Assembly: GCF_000972845.2 (NCBI RefSeq)
Contig: NC_040016.1
Coordinates: forward strand, 18,481,732-18,545,731
Direction: 5' to 3'
DNA: 64,000 nt
From: Larimichthys crocea
Lineage: Eukaryota; Chordata; Actinopteri; Sciaenidae
Each line of letters opens with the position of its first letter. The stretch's first letter is position 1. A program made the position numbers and the translations under genes. Positions 25,883 through 36,980 of this stretch are shown here, in pieces. The notes beneath the pieces were generated by a model that was not told where the DNA came from, did not search any database, and saw only the letters and a program-made list of their open reading frames with translations.

Positions 25883-26345
25883 CTTCTTCAGGTCAGGTAG
25901 ACGGATGTGTACCGAGGGGAGCGGGCGTAAAGTCTCTCCAACCACCCGATGGTCACAGGTCGTTATTGATCGAGAAATAAAATCTAATTTCTGTTGATCA
26001 ACGAGACAAAAGAAGCACGTTACATTTAGTCTACACTTAAAGTAGCGACGCTTGGATTAGTATCTCCAGTTCAGGCGCAACCATCGACGCAACTCTTCCT
26101 GAGCCAGATGTTCGCAGAAAAAACACCAAAGCCTCTCCGCAGTTGCTTTCTTACCCTGTTGCCTGTCGCCGAAAGCTTCCCCGGCTCAGATTGGCGTAGT
26201 AAATCCCCTTTGCGTATCGTACCTCGTCTGAAATCACTGGCAGAAATCCTCCTCCGGCGCACCGTATTGGTTGCTGGCTGCCCTGTCTGTGTGGGCTGGA
26301 GAATGACGGGGGCGGACTGCAGCACGCCATCTGACCGAAAAAGAG
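25883..26345 (-). promoter_or_regulatory. nab2 5' untranslated exon and promoter region
   Basis: On the minus strand a good donor (GAAGAAG then GTAAGAG at 25882) would splice to the acceptor just upstream of the nab2 ATG. Upstream lies a CpG-richer patch (about 26090-26345) with the G-rich motif ACGGGGGCGG near 26305, close to an EGR/Sp1 type site. Family knowledge that NAB2 is an EGR target makes this plausible. The transcription start is not resolved. Confidence 0.45.
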
Positions 26346-28090
26346 CCTTCCTCTCCCGGTAGAGAGGCGGCTTTCAAATTGGAGATGTGGGTGGTGGTGG
26401 TGGGGGCTTGAAATGAACCCTCTGCGTCTTCAAGATTTGTCTTTTACGCAGAAGCTTTTAGGGGGTTCCCACAGTTTTGCCATGTCAAAGACCCCCTAAA
26501 CAAGCAGTCAGCACACCAAACACTATAGACCCATACAGATGTGACAGATGTGAGGTTTAGTGAACAGTCATCTGTCCCCTCCCCACCCTTTTATTCATGT
26601 AGGAGGTGGGTGGTTTGTACATTATTCTGATAGCACAGTACTTTTTAAAACACAAACATGTATTTGCAAACTTAAAGGGTCAATTCACACAAACTATATA
26701 TATAAACACATCTGTGTTTCTGCTCATGCATATCCAGGATCAGCATCTTTAACTGTCTGTTACTGTTGACCACTGTAAAAAAACAAGCTTTATGGCACTA
26801 TTTTGCATTGGTAATACCCAATTCACATCATACAGTTCCTCAAACGTCCACTTGAGGCTGGCTACAGAACATTTCAATCTCCATAAGTCCCCATGTTCAA
26901 ATGTCCAACTTCACAGCAGAAATAAACATGTTTGCAGCCTGGTACAAAATCCATCTCCATTCATGACAACTGTACTGAGAGTATATTTCTATAGAAGTCA
27001 CCTGTTCAAGTTATATTAAGGCTTAAAGTTATGTATAATTCACAGCGACCACTTTGCCATCACGGATGGCTTCTTTGAGCAACCAGGCGTCATTCTGGAC
27101 TCCTCAGGTCCACCGATGATCCATGTTTTTGTCGATTTGGTGGCGACCAGAGCCACCACACTGAGTGTGAACTCTTCAGAGACCTGTGGGCGAACAAACA
27201 AACTAAACACTGACTGTAGATAGGAACTTTTGTGGGTCTGACGCCAACTAGTTTCTCCTTCACAGTGGGAGGGGTGAGGGGGTTGCAATCTACAAATACA
27301 CTGATGCCAGATGCCACTGGATCCTACAAACTGCTCCTTTAAACACGTATTACTGTTACTATATTTTTTATTGCACTCTTTCACACTGCTAATACCCAGA
27401 TCACATTATAAACATCACAATGCAGCTTTAATACATATTTCTGTCTTTGAGTTGACAAACCAGGGCTCGTTACTCTTTTGTTTTCTAATTACCATCATCT
27501 TATATGAGTGACTACTTTGGAGTTTTATTAAGACATGAAGAGGCACTGGCAGCTTTCATGTTGTGTTTTGTTTTCATGCAAAATCATGTTTCCATGAGAC
27601 AATTTACTGACTCATGTCAGGATGTAGTTTTCAGGATAAGGTCATGCTGAGTGGGAAGATGTGTTCATGAACTAACAGATAGTAGGAAGTGATACACTAC
27701 GTGGCCAAAAGTATGCGGACACCCCAACAATAAACCAATAAAAAAAAGAAAACATATGTTTAATGTGGGAACAACTCCAAGTTAATCTTATAAACAAACA
27801 GGAAGCAATAGAGCAAATGTAATGCTTGTATTATTTTGTTTTACAATACAAAGAAAAGCGACTTCCAACCATAAAACAGATTAAAGAGGCAGTGGGCCAA
27901 ATGACCCCACAGTAATACAACAACTACAAAACAAAACATTGGTGTATCTGAAGTAAGAGCATAGAAGTTTGTCCAACATCCACTGTACCATTGTCACATG
28001 TCCATATTATAATGTCTGTGTGATTACTTGTGAAGCGCCCTAACCACCTCCATCCTACCTTTATAGTGAAATCAAAAATGTACATGAGTC
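26346..28090. other. Intergenic, dispersed repeat copies
   Basis: No gene is recognised. The region 26670-27350 is a patchwork of common fish repeat phrases. These include AAAGGGTCAATTCACACAAA near 26678, the inverted copy of the 6.7-7.0 kb repeat at 26846-26950, and GCCACTGGATCCTACAAACT near 27313. The phrase ACTACGTGGCCAAAAGTATG at 27696 is a typical end of a fish DNA transposon whose partner end was not found. Confidence 0.5.
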
Positions 28091-28092
28091 CA

Positions 28093-28480
28093 TTAAGTCG
28101 CATGTAACTTGAGCTTGTACTTTTCCACCTCATTCATCAGACTGTTGCGTGATGGTGAATTGGTTGAATGATATTTTCTCAAATGGCGCCACCTTACCCA
28201 GGTTCTGAGAAACATTCCTGAAATAACGGGCATACAGTATCTTTGGACTTTCTCATTAAAAAAAAAATCTGTTTGGCCAATCGTGGTGCTTGTCTGGACC
28301 CAGTTAGCTAAAGGTTTTACCATGTGGTTGATAACTTTAGGGTTCCCTAGTATGTAGAGTTCAGGACAGAGTTTGTAGTCTGTCCCCACTATCTCTGAGA
28401 TATATTTATGGATCAATAACGTATCTGTGTATAAAGTGTTTGCAGGTGTTTTCTATTATGTTACTTTGGATTAGAGTATT
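28093..28480 (-). mobile_element. LINE reverse-transcriptase tail fragment (L1/Tx1-like)
   Basis: A 107-residue minus-strand frame contains LCPELYILGNPKVINHMVK and KPLANWVQTSTTIGQ, with a Trp/Arg-rich tail (RTWVRWRHLRKYH). This resembles the C-terminal end of ORF2 in L1-like fish LINEs. It has no catalytic motif and is truncated at both ends. Assignment rests on remembered family phrases. Confidence 0.4.
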
Positions 28481-28797
28481 TATGCCACTGCAGCCAGGTG
28501 CTCACTCTCACTCTTGCCCTGTTCTGGGCTCCTCTTTCCCCAGTCAGGGTTTGTTTGCTTTAGTTTGATGCTTTAGGTTGTCCTTTGCTTTTGTTCCACA
28601 CTATCAACACTCATGCACACCCTGTATACACCACTGATACCACTGCTCCTACACACTCCATAACTTCCTTTATGATTGTTTAATTTGGTCTAATTTGATT
28701 TAATGAAGAATGGTTTAATCAAACGTACATGGTGTGGACTCCCTTTTTGCCATGACCCTCAGAGCCAGGTCATGACTAGTAGTAAATTCAATCAATC

Positions 28798-28842
28798 TAT
28801 CTATTCATCCATCCATCCATCCATCCATCCATCCATCCATCC

Positions 28843-28928
<86 letters not shown>

Positions 28929-28946
28929 ATATTCATCCATCCATCC

Positions 28947-29032
<86 letters not shown>

Positions 29033-29050
29033 ATATTCATCCATCCATCC

Positions 29051-29132
<82 letters not shown>

Positions 29133-29178
29133 TCATCCATCCATCTATCTATCCATCCATCCATCCATCCATCCATCC

Positions 29179-29245
<67 letters not shown>

Positions 29246-29359
29246 CTTGATGGTCTGAATCTATCGCTAAAATCCTCTATCCCCCGCCCCCCCCTCTAGT
29301 CTGCCATCACATCCATCCAGCCATCCATCATCACTATCCTAATCTATCTATCCTATCTA

Positions 29360-29396
<37 letters not shown>

Positions 29397-29414
29397 CCTC
29401 CATCCATACCATCC

Positions 29415-29451
<37 letters not shown>

Positions 29452-29474
29452 CTATCTATCTATCTATCTACATT
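28798..29474. repeat. ATCC/ATCT tetranucleotide array
   Basis: About 670 bases of alternating ATCC and ATCT blocks, with regular spacers containing ATATATTCATCC, interrupted near 29250-29340 by about 90 bases of non-repeat sequence. The 198-residue plus-strand frame across it (repeating Ser-Ile-Tyr-Leu) is an artefact of a period-12 codon pattern. Confidence 0.97.
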
Positions 29475-30350
29475 AATTAGTTTATTTTGATTATCAGTTC
29501 AGCTCTCCTCTCGCGGGTCAGTGGGGGGCAGTCGTGCATCCCTCGGTTTGTCAGAAACCGGCGAAGAAGAAGAAAGTGGGCGGAGGAGGATGAGGAAGAG
29601 ACACGGAAGAAAGTAGGAGAAAGAAGAAGAAGAAGAAGAAGTGGCTATAAAAAAAAACAACACAACAACAACAACAGCACGACAGTAACAAAACAAGGTC
29701 ACACACAACACACACATCTCTAAGGTATATCTATATATATAGATAATGACACAGTGTGTGAACACAGTTTATTAGTTTGAACCGGAAGCGTGTGATTAGC
29801 CTCGAGCTAACGGCTAGCTCGCTGCGTGCTAAAGGTTAGCTCCGTGTTGTCGAGTTTACTCGAGTCTGACCTCGTTCAGACTAAATGTTTATCACGTTAG
29901 AGCTGGAAGATGATTTCAGCCCCCGTGTACCTGCTGTCTGTCTGTCTGCCTGTCTGCTGTCTGCTGCCGCTGTCTCTAACACCATGTACTGCTAACGTTA
30001 GCCGCTTTTTTTAAAAACGATCAAAAGATTTAAAAACATATTTAAATAATCTGTGAGTGTGTCTGTCAGCAGGCTGGACTGACTGCTTTCTAACGCGCCT
30101 TCTTTTAAAACATTATTTATTTATTATTTACGTCGCTTTTTCCTAAAAGGTCAACCGTTTGTTTGTGTGTGTGTTAGCAGGTTTACACCTCTGACACCAC
30201 CACACTGCTATCACGTGTCAGTCGATCATGGTTTGTTTATTCAGGAGCTTTGTTGTTATAGCTTTTAAAACCTCGCACACGGTTTTAAATGTGTCTGCAG
30301 AATGTGTTTTTTGTTTTTGCCGGTTTAAGATCAGAAGAGGGTCACGCCTG
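29475..30350 (+). promoter_or_regulatory. Possible dnajc14 promoter and untranslated first exon
   Basis: After the tetranucleotide array comes a GAA-rich patch and then a CpG-richer block (29770-30000) with an ETS-type motif (AACCGGAAGCG at 29777). This is typical of a housekeeping vertebrate promoter. The nearest downstream plus-strand gene is dnajc14, whose ATG exon starts after an acceptor at 32990, so an upstream exon is required. No donor could be chosen with confidence. Confidence 0.4.
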
Positions 30351-30352
30351 TC

Positions 30353-30660
30353 AGCTCTTTCTCCTTTTTGTTGTTGATCTTTACGCCTTGGCATTGAAGA
30401 AGAAGAGAGAGACCCTTTTAATCCCTCCCTTGATGCTGTACTTGTACGGCCAAAGCCAAAGTCTTCACAGCTGAAAAACCAAAAGATACTTTAAGTTTAT
30501 AGAGAAACACAACGCAAATATAAAGTAAAAGTTTGACGTTTGCGCCTTTTAATGAACTTAAATGTTTTAGTTATTCATTAGGAGTAGTCATATAGGCTTA
30601 TTGGCGTTCTATAGTCTATATACTTTATGATGATTAAACTGTCTAGATGAAATAAGGATA
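30353..30660 (+). repeat. Internally deleted copy A of a local repeat
   Basis: Two blocks match longer copies nearby. GTTGATCTTTACGC with CCTTGGCATTGA matches 36295-36330. The segment from CTTGTACGGCCAAAGCC to CTGTCTAGATGAAATAA matches 32510-32785. The material between them in the longer copies is missing here. Confidence 0.65.
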
Positions 30661-30689
30661 CTATATTAATCCCTCAATGGGGACTGTTT

Positions 30690-31080
30690 TTATTTATATG
30701 TATTTACAAAACATGCAGTACACTCTGACGCTAGCCTACAAAACCATCTCAGGATCTGCCCCTGCCTATCTCAGCGTCTTACTAAAGGCTCACGTCCCGA
30801 CCGGCGTTACGCTCCGCTCATACAAACCGTCTCTCTGTGGTCGTCCCCAAATGGTGGAATGACCTACCAACGGCTACTAGAACAGCAAACATCCCTTTCG
30901 ACCTTTAAAAAACTGTAAAAACCTTTCTGTTTCGAGAATGCTTCCTGCCTAACAAAACTAACAAAACTAACAACTACTCTGTGCTCCTTTACACCTTTCT
31001 CAGCTTATGTCCTCCTCTGTAAGTCGCTTTGGATAAAAGCGTCTGCTAAATGCAATGTAATGTAATGTAATGTAATGTAA
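30690..31080 (+). mobile_element. 3' end of a truncated LINE with ATGTA tail
   Basis: The translation contains LAYKTISGSAPAYLSVLL, a typical end of an L2/Rex-type reverse transcriptase. It is followed by the teleost LINE/SINE tail phrase GTCGCTTTGGATAAAAGCGT and terminal TAATG repeats. It is 5' truncated and carries stops, so it is inactive. Confidence 0.65.
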
Positions 31081-31084
31081 AGTA

Positions 31085-31605
31085 CACGGGTGGAGAAAAG
31101 TGTCAGGTGTGATGTGTGATAGAAGAGTTTCAGCTGAAATAAAAAGGAAAGGTGTACAAAACTGTGGTGAGACCAGCGATGATGTTGTTGCCACTGAGGA
31201 AAAGACAGGAGGCAGAGCTGGAGGTATCAGAGATGAAGATGCTGAGGTTCTTCTTTGGGAGTGACCAAGATGGATAGGATCAGGAATGAGTACATCAGAG
31301 GGGACAGCACATGTTAGAGGTTTTGGAGATAAAGTCAGAGAGGCCAGACTGAGATGGTTCGGACATGTCCAGAGGAGAGATAGTGAATATATTGGTAGAA
31401 GGATGCTGAGTTTTGAACTGCCAGACAGGAGGAGGCCTAGAGGAAGACCAAAGAGGAGGTTTATGGATGCAGTGAAAGAGGACATGAAGGTAGCTGGTGT
31501 GAGAGAAGAGGACGCAGAAGACAGGGTTAGATGGAGGCAGCTGATTCGCTGTGGCGACCCCTGAAGGGAAAAGCCGAAAGGAGAAGAAGGAGAAGACACA
31601 AACAT
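31085..31605 (+). mobile_element. 3' end of an RTE-like LINE
   Basis: A 92-residue frame (stop at 31562-31564) contains RLRWFGHVQRRDSEYIGRRM, RPRGRPKRRFMDAVKEDMK and RVRWRQLIRCGDP. This is the familiar C-terminus of RTE-like reverse transcriptases in fish. It is followed by GGGAAAAGCCGAAAGGAG and GAA-type tail repeats. It is severely 5' truncated; the catalytic domain is absent. Confidence 0.75.
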
Positions 31606-31639
31606 GCAGTACAAAGGCTCATAGACATGCAAATGTGGA

Positions 31640-31829
31640 GAGAGATGGTGGAGTGGTGGGCCCTGAGGAGCTCCCTGCGAGCAGTTGGGGGGATTCGGTG
31701 CCTTGCTGAGCTGGCACTTCTCCAGCTACTAATCCACCTTCCATATTTCTGGTCCATGCTGGACTTGAACCCTTGAACACCCTCCGGTTCCCAAGCCAAG
31801 TCCCTATGGACTGAGCTACTGCCGCCCAC
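31640..31829 (-). mobile_element. tRNA-derived SINE
   Basis: On the minus strand the element starts GGGCGGCAGTAGCTCAGTC (box A) and has GGGTTCAAGTCC (box B, complement at 31761-31772) about 50 bases on, followed by an element body. The layout is that of a tRNA-headed fish SINE. It is inserted beside the start of repeat copy B at 31831. Confidence 0.65.
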
Positions 31830-31830
31830 C

Positions 31831-32790
31831 TTGAGATCCTCATCGGGACGCTCGTCATGAAACATTTTCCGTTCATAATTTCCTGCAATGCATGATTTAC
31901 TCGCCTTCAGTTCTCTCACTTTTGTTGTTTGATGTTTGCATAAAGTAAGTTTAAGACACTAGAAGAGAGAGTCACAGATCACTATAAGCATACATGAAGA
32001 CGATAATGACCCGAGCAGCTTCACTGTTACTCATGTTGGTGACGTGAGTCTAGATCTGCCCCTCTTGCCTCCCGCCATATTTCAAGAATGAATCAAAACC
32101 AGCTAAAGCGAATCTGCAAAAACCGCAGACATTTCTGAACACTTACATGCAGTAACCAGATTTTTAGAGCCTGAGACCTGTCTGCTTCGACAGTAAAATC
32201 AGAGGGTATAGTGTGAATCTCTGGTAGTGAGAATATTTCAGTATTCATACCTCAGTGTGAAAGTTTCAACCTCCTGCACTGAGGAAACTAGCATTTGTTA
32301 TTTTTCCTAGTTGTTTGTACGACTGCAAACAGGCGAATCTTCTCTTAAACCGACATGACGCATACTTCTGATAATACGTCTGTGCTTTCTAGAAGTCAAA
32401 TTTCAAAGGTTAGATATTACAGAACCTCTGAGAAGTAAAAAAAAACAAATCCTTTCCAAGGGAATTACTGTGTGAAGATTTGTGGCCGTTCATGTGAAAG
32501 TTGATGCTGGTACTTGTACGGCTAAAGCCAAAGACGACGTCTTCATGTGTCTCATTGTGAGCAGTTGACAGCTGAAAAACCAAAAGATACTTTAAGTTTA
32601 TAAAAGAAACGCAGCAAATATGAAGTAAAAGTTTGACGTTTGTGCCTAAAAATGAACTTAAATGACTGCTCTGTGTCATGCAATCATTTTAGTCATTAGT
32701 AGGAGTAGTTATATCAGCTCTACTGCACTGTAGACGTATATAAAACTTTATATGGCTAGATTAAACTGTCTAGATGAAATAACCAGATGT
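31831..32790 (+). repeat. Copy B of the local repeat (upstream of dnajc14)
   Basis: Bases 31831-32458 match 36328-36965 with scattered single-base changes and small indels. Bases 32510-32785 match the right block of copy A. No transposase or terminal repeats were found, so it may be either a segmental duplication or an unclassified transposon. Confidence 0.85.
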
Positions 32791-32990
32791 GAGCGTCTGT
32801 TTGTGGCTAATCCAGTGAATTAAATATCTGAAAAGAAACTTGCATTGTTGATCTATCAACATCTAACTCAATGGTCTAATATTTACAGAGAGGTTGTTAG
32901 TTTTTGGAAGGTTGCACTGTAATTACTGATACAGTGATTATTCATATTGTGTTTGTAAGCGGTGTGTTAATACCGTGTGTTGCTTTTCAG

Positions 32991-33211
32991 ACGACGTCCT
33001 GATGCATGATGTGAGGAGTGTGAAAAAGCCTTTCGACACCTAAGAAGTGGCAGCTGATATGGTGGACCCGAGACTGACCCTCAGGAGCCCCCAGTCTCAC
33101 TTTTCTTATGAGAGTCTGGGGAAAATGTTGCCACAGATTATGGATCTAGGATACCGTCTTCCGTGAGATTCAGATTTCACAGGCGCTCCGATCAAACAGC
33201 TGTATAGGAAC
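32991..33211 (+). promoter_or_regulatory. dnajc14 5' leader with two upstream reading frames
   Basis: The acceptor TTGCTTTTCAG ends at 32990 and the main ATG is at 33212. Between them are two complete short frames: 33002-33043 (13 codons plus stop) and 33059-33166 (35 codons plus stop). Both are out of frame with, or terminate before, the main frame. Such frames usually lower translation of the main product. Confidence 0.65.
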
Positions 33212-36030
33212 ATGGAGAGAGACGCAGCTGAGAAGGAGATGGAGGGCGTTACGGACACTGACGAGGAGATGCCCGAGGGTGAGCCCTACTCAGTGACCAG
33301 TTCTAGTCACTGGGAGGCCAGACGGACTGATGATGACTACGAGCAGGAGAAAAAAACTCAGGACCCCTCGAATCCAGCCACTCCACAAGACTCTGGAATT
33401 GGTGAAGCAGACTATTGTGGATCTACAGAGGCCAAAGACGACGCTGAAGACGTTTCGGATGGGTCCGAGCATGACGGCACGGCGGATCACGAGAACTTGC
33501 ATGTTATAAACCAAGAAGAGGACGAAGCGGCGAAAGAGCAGCAGATGAACGGGGAGTCTGGTTGGAGGAACGAGGGAACTGGAAGAAGATGCAAACTGAG
33601 GAGCAGTGGATCGGTCTCAGAGCAGAGCAGTCAAAATGCCTTTTCCTCCATTCCGAAAGGCAACATCATGTCAAGCGGTAGTCGGCACAAGCAGGCGCGC
33701 AGACGTAACCACCACCACCATCAGCAGAATCGAGGCCGCAGGCGGACGGGCAATCAGCTCGTCTTGGCTTTCAAGGAGATGCTGTCAGAGTCTCTGAGCT
33801 TCTGGTGCATCTCCTGCGTTCACATGATGATCGAGATCATCGTCACCTTAACTCACAACTGTGGAGTCGGTGTGGAGACCGGAGGGATGAAACTTTACAA
33901 CTTTGGGCAGCAGCTCCTTGTGAAGGTCACAGATATAGCAGGAATGAAGGCGGACGCTAGTCGGATTCTGAAATGGACGAAATGCACAGGAACAGACCTG
34001 GCGGATAAAATTGTCAGGTCAGTGAAGTGGGTAAAGACAGCTGCCTTATCTTGTTTGAGACTTTTCTGTGCTTTGGTTATTCTCGCTTCCCAGTGGGCAA
34101 AGGGCGCGTTGGTCCGCCTCGGAGGAGAGAGGGGAAAACGCTATTGGACAGCTTTTCAGGAATCAAGGTTTTGGAAGAGGGTGGTGTCCCTGCTGGAGAG
34201 AGTCCGAAGCAGGATCAGGAGGGATGCGCCGCCGTCCAGCCCGGAGTCACCTGGCAGAGCAGGGAGAAGCCAGCCAGGCCAGGAGCTGGAGAGACTGCTG
34301 GCCTTGGCTGAAGTACCAGAGGATGAGCTGGACCCCTTTACAGTGCTCGGTGTGGAGGTGCACGCCACTGAGGCTGAGCTGAAGAAGGCCTACAGACAGC
34401 TGGCTGTCCAGGTGTGTGTGTGTTTGCAGTTCCAGCTAGTGGATGCCTGAATTAGTGACTAACAAACTATATCTGAGGCTGAAATTGTCTCTTTTTACTC
34501 ATGCAACCTTTTTCCTCTGTCCAATCTCTTTCAGGTCCATCCAGACAAGAATAAACACCCACGAGCTGGAGAGGCGTTCAAAGTACTGAGGGCTGCCTGG
34601 GATATTGTCAGTAACCCAGAGACACGACGAGAGTACGAGTTGTGAGTACACAGAGAAAGTGGTTATCACATTATCCGATCAAGCGTCCTCGAAAACGTTT
34701 ATTTAGCAGCCGCCTCCCTACAATTACATAGTAAATAGAAACTGATTGGAGCAAATCTCTGTCTGTTGTTTTTAGATTTACAGTGTTTCTGAACTTATTT
34801 AGCTTAATGGGCCTGAATTATTCAGTGATTCAGCGTGCTTGTGTTTCCGTTCCCACACAGGAAGCGTATGGCAGCGACTGAGCTCTCGAAGTCCATGAAC
34901 GAGTTCCTCTCTAAACTGCAGGACGACCTGAAGGAAGCCATGAACACCATGATGTGCACCAAGTGCGAAGGCAAACACAAGTATGTCGCCACAACACGCA
35001 AACATCATCGGCTTAACATTTCCTCAGACGCCGACGTTATGTATTACACACAGCTGAGTCGTGTCTCGTGTTAGTAGACTTTGACCGCCGTCTTTGTTTC
35101 TTTCGTGACCCGTGTGTGTGTGCGCAGGCGGTTCGAGATGGATCGTGATCCTGCTGAGGCCCGGTTCTGTGCTGAATGCAACCGTTGCCATAGTGCTGAG
35201 GAGGGGGACCTGTGGGCAGAGTCCAGCATGTTGGGCCTGCGTATCACGTACTTTGCCTGTATGGACGGAAAGGTGTACGATATTACAGGTGAACGTCGGC
35301 TTTTTTCTCAAAGATACCGGCTCTTCTTATCAGTAACTGTAGTTTGCATGAAGATTTGCATGGTGTGTTATCAGTATCCACACAGCCTGAAAGACTTCAG
35401 AGCACAGTTTCACAGTATTTCCATGTGACGCTGTCATGTTTCAGAGTGGGCAGGTTGCCAAAGAATAGGCATTTCCCCTGACACGCACCGTGTGCCCTAT
35501 CACATCTCTTTCGGTTCAAAGAACAACAGCAACTCCACACGACACAGGTATGTCCACGTTGTTGTAGCTCTGTGCTGTTAAAGCATCTAGTATAAACTCT
35601 TCCTCATTTAGCCTCAGATTTATCCATAAATTGGCATATCTAGAACATCTGCCATAGTTTCCTCTTCTAAAATATGAAATAGAAAAATGTCCAGCACAAA
35701 GCATCTCTGAACTTTCCGCCCTTCCCTTTCAGGACGCCCTCGGAGCACGCCACAGGTCCGACCAACCCTGCAGATTTGCAGGACTTCTTCAATCGCATCT
35801 TCAAGGGAGGACCTCCTAATGACATGGCTGCCAACGGGGGCTTCTTCCCCTCAGGTCCGCCCCATCACCAGCCACCTGGTGCTGGAGCGCCCCCGTTCTC
35901 TCCTCCCCCAAGCCAGACAGGTTTCTACATGCCAGGCGGTCAACGGCCAGAGTCGTCCAGCGAGACGTGGGCCGAGAGCGGCAAACCCCCGAGAAGGAGG
36001 AAGAAGGTTCGCAAACCCTTCCAGAGGTGA
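33212..36030 (+). CDS. dnajc14: DnaJ homolog subfamily C member 14
   Basis: Six coding exons join in phase: 33212-34411, 34535-34641, 34861-34980, 35128-35288, 35445-35547 and 35733-36030 (662 residues; human 702). Residues 1-190 are acidic then basic and disordered, including a His run at about 168. Hydrophobic segments at about 194-215 and 275-293 are membrane spans of this ER protein. The J domain starts at DPFTVLG (374), has the catalytic HPD at 402-404 and was split by an intron just before it (AVQ/VHPD). Paired CxxC motifs follow (CTKC, CAEC) in a likely zinc-binding segment, then a Gly/Pro-rich basic tail ending [12 protein letters not shown]. In mammals DNAJC14 (DRiP78) is an Hsp70 cochaperone at the ER that controls export of some GPCRs and, when overexpressed, limits flavivirus replication. 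All key residues are intact; identity is secure. Confidence 0.93.
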
Positions 36031-36289
36031 AGTCTGTTGACTTCTTAGTATATCAACATAGCAACACAGGGACACAATAAATAATGGCCATGTTTGTCTC
36101 TCGCCTGCCTGTTGGCATGCCAAGATCTGAACTGGAGAAGGTTCATGTGGGTAAGAGTGCGGTCCGATCAGCCAGAGAAGAGAGGGAGAGAAGGACTGGA
36201 TCACGAAGAGGAGCCTGGTGATTGAATACAAGTATTGAATGAAGGATGAAGACACAGCAGCGATGGTGCTTTACCTCTCATTTCTCCTT

Positions 36290-36980
36290 ATTTTTTGTTG
36301 ATCTTTACGCTGACTGTAGCCTTGGCATTGAGATCCTCATCGGGACGCTTGTCATGAAACATTTTCCGTTCATAATTTCCTGCCAAAATCCTGCAATGCA
36401 TGATTTACTCGCCTGCATTTCACCACTTCAGTTCTCTCACTTTTGTTGTTTAACGTTTGCATAAAGTAAGTTTAAGACACTAGAAGAGAGAGTCACAGAT
36501 CACTGTAAGCGTACATGAAGACGATAATGACCCGAGCAGCTTCACTGTTACTCATGTTGGTGACGTGAGTCTAGATCTGCACCTCCTGCCTCCCGCCATA
36601 TTTCAAGAATGAATCAAAACCAGCTAAAGCGAATCTGCAAAAACCGCAGACATTTCCGAACACTTACATGCAGTAACCAGATTTTTAGAGCCTGAGAGTT
36701 GTCTGCTTTGACAGTAAAATCAGAGGGTATAGTGTGAATCTCTGGTAGTGAGAATATTTCAGTATTCATACCTCAGTGAAAGTTTCAACCTCCTGCACTG
36801 AGGAAACTAGCATTTGTTATTTTTCCTAGTTGTTTGTATGACTGCAAACAGGCAAATCTTCTCTTAAACCGACATGACGCATACTTCTGATAATACGTCT
36901 GAAGTCAAATTTCAAAGGTTAGATATTACAGAACCACTGAGAAGTAAAAAAAACAAATCCTTTCCTGATACTTGTACGGC
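36290..36980 (+). repeat. Copy C of the local repeat (downstream of dnajc14)
   Basis: It matches copy B over 36328-36965 in the same orientation. It extends left with GTTGATCTTTACGC, as in copy A, and stops abruptly at CTTGTACGGC, where copies A and B continue. The copies differ by a few percent, so the duplication is recent relative to the other repeats. Confidence 0.85.

Noticed and set aside
28703..29299. A 198-residue open frame of repeating Ser-Ile-Tyr-Leu
   Set aside because: It is the translation of the ATCT/ATCC microsatellite, which has no stop codon in several frames. There is no splice context or complexity.
28798..29474. CRISPR-like regular repeats
   Set aside because: Units are four bases long with no unique spacers, and the setting is a vertebrate genome.
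31000..31632. A 210-residue minus-strand frame
   Set aside because: It is the complement of LINE tails on the plus strand, where the recognised RTE motifs lie.
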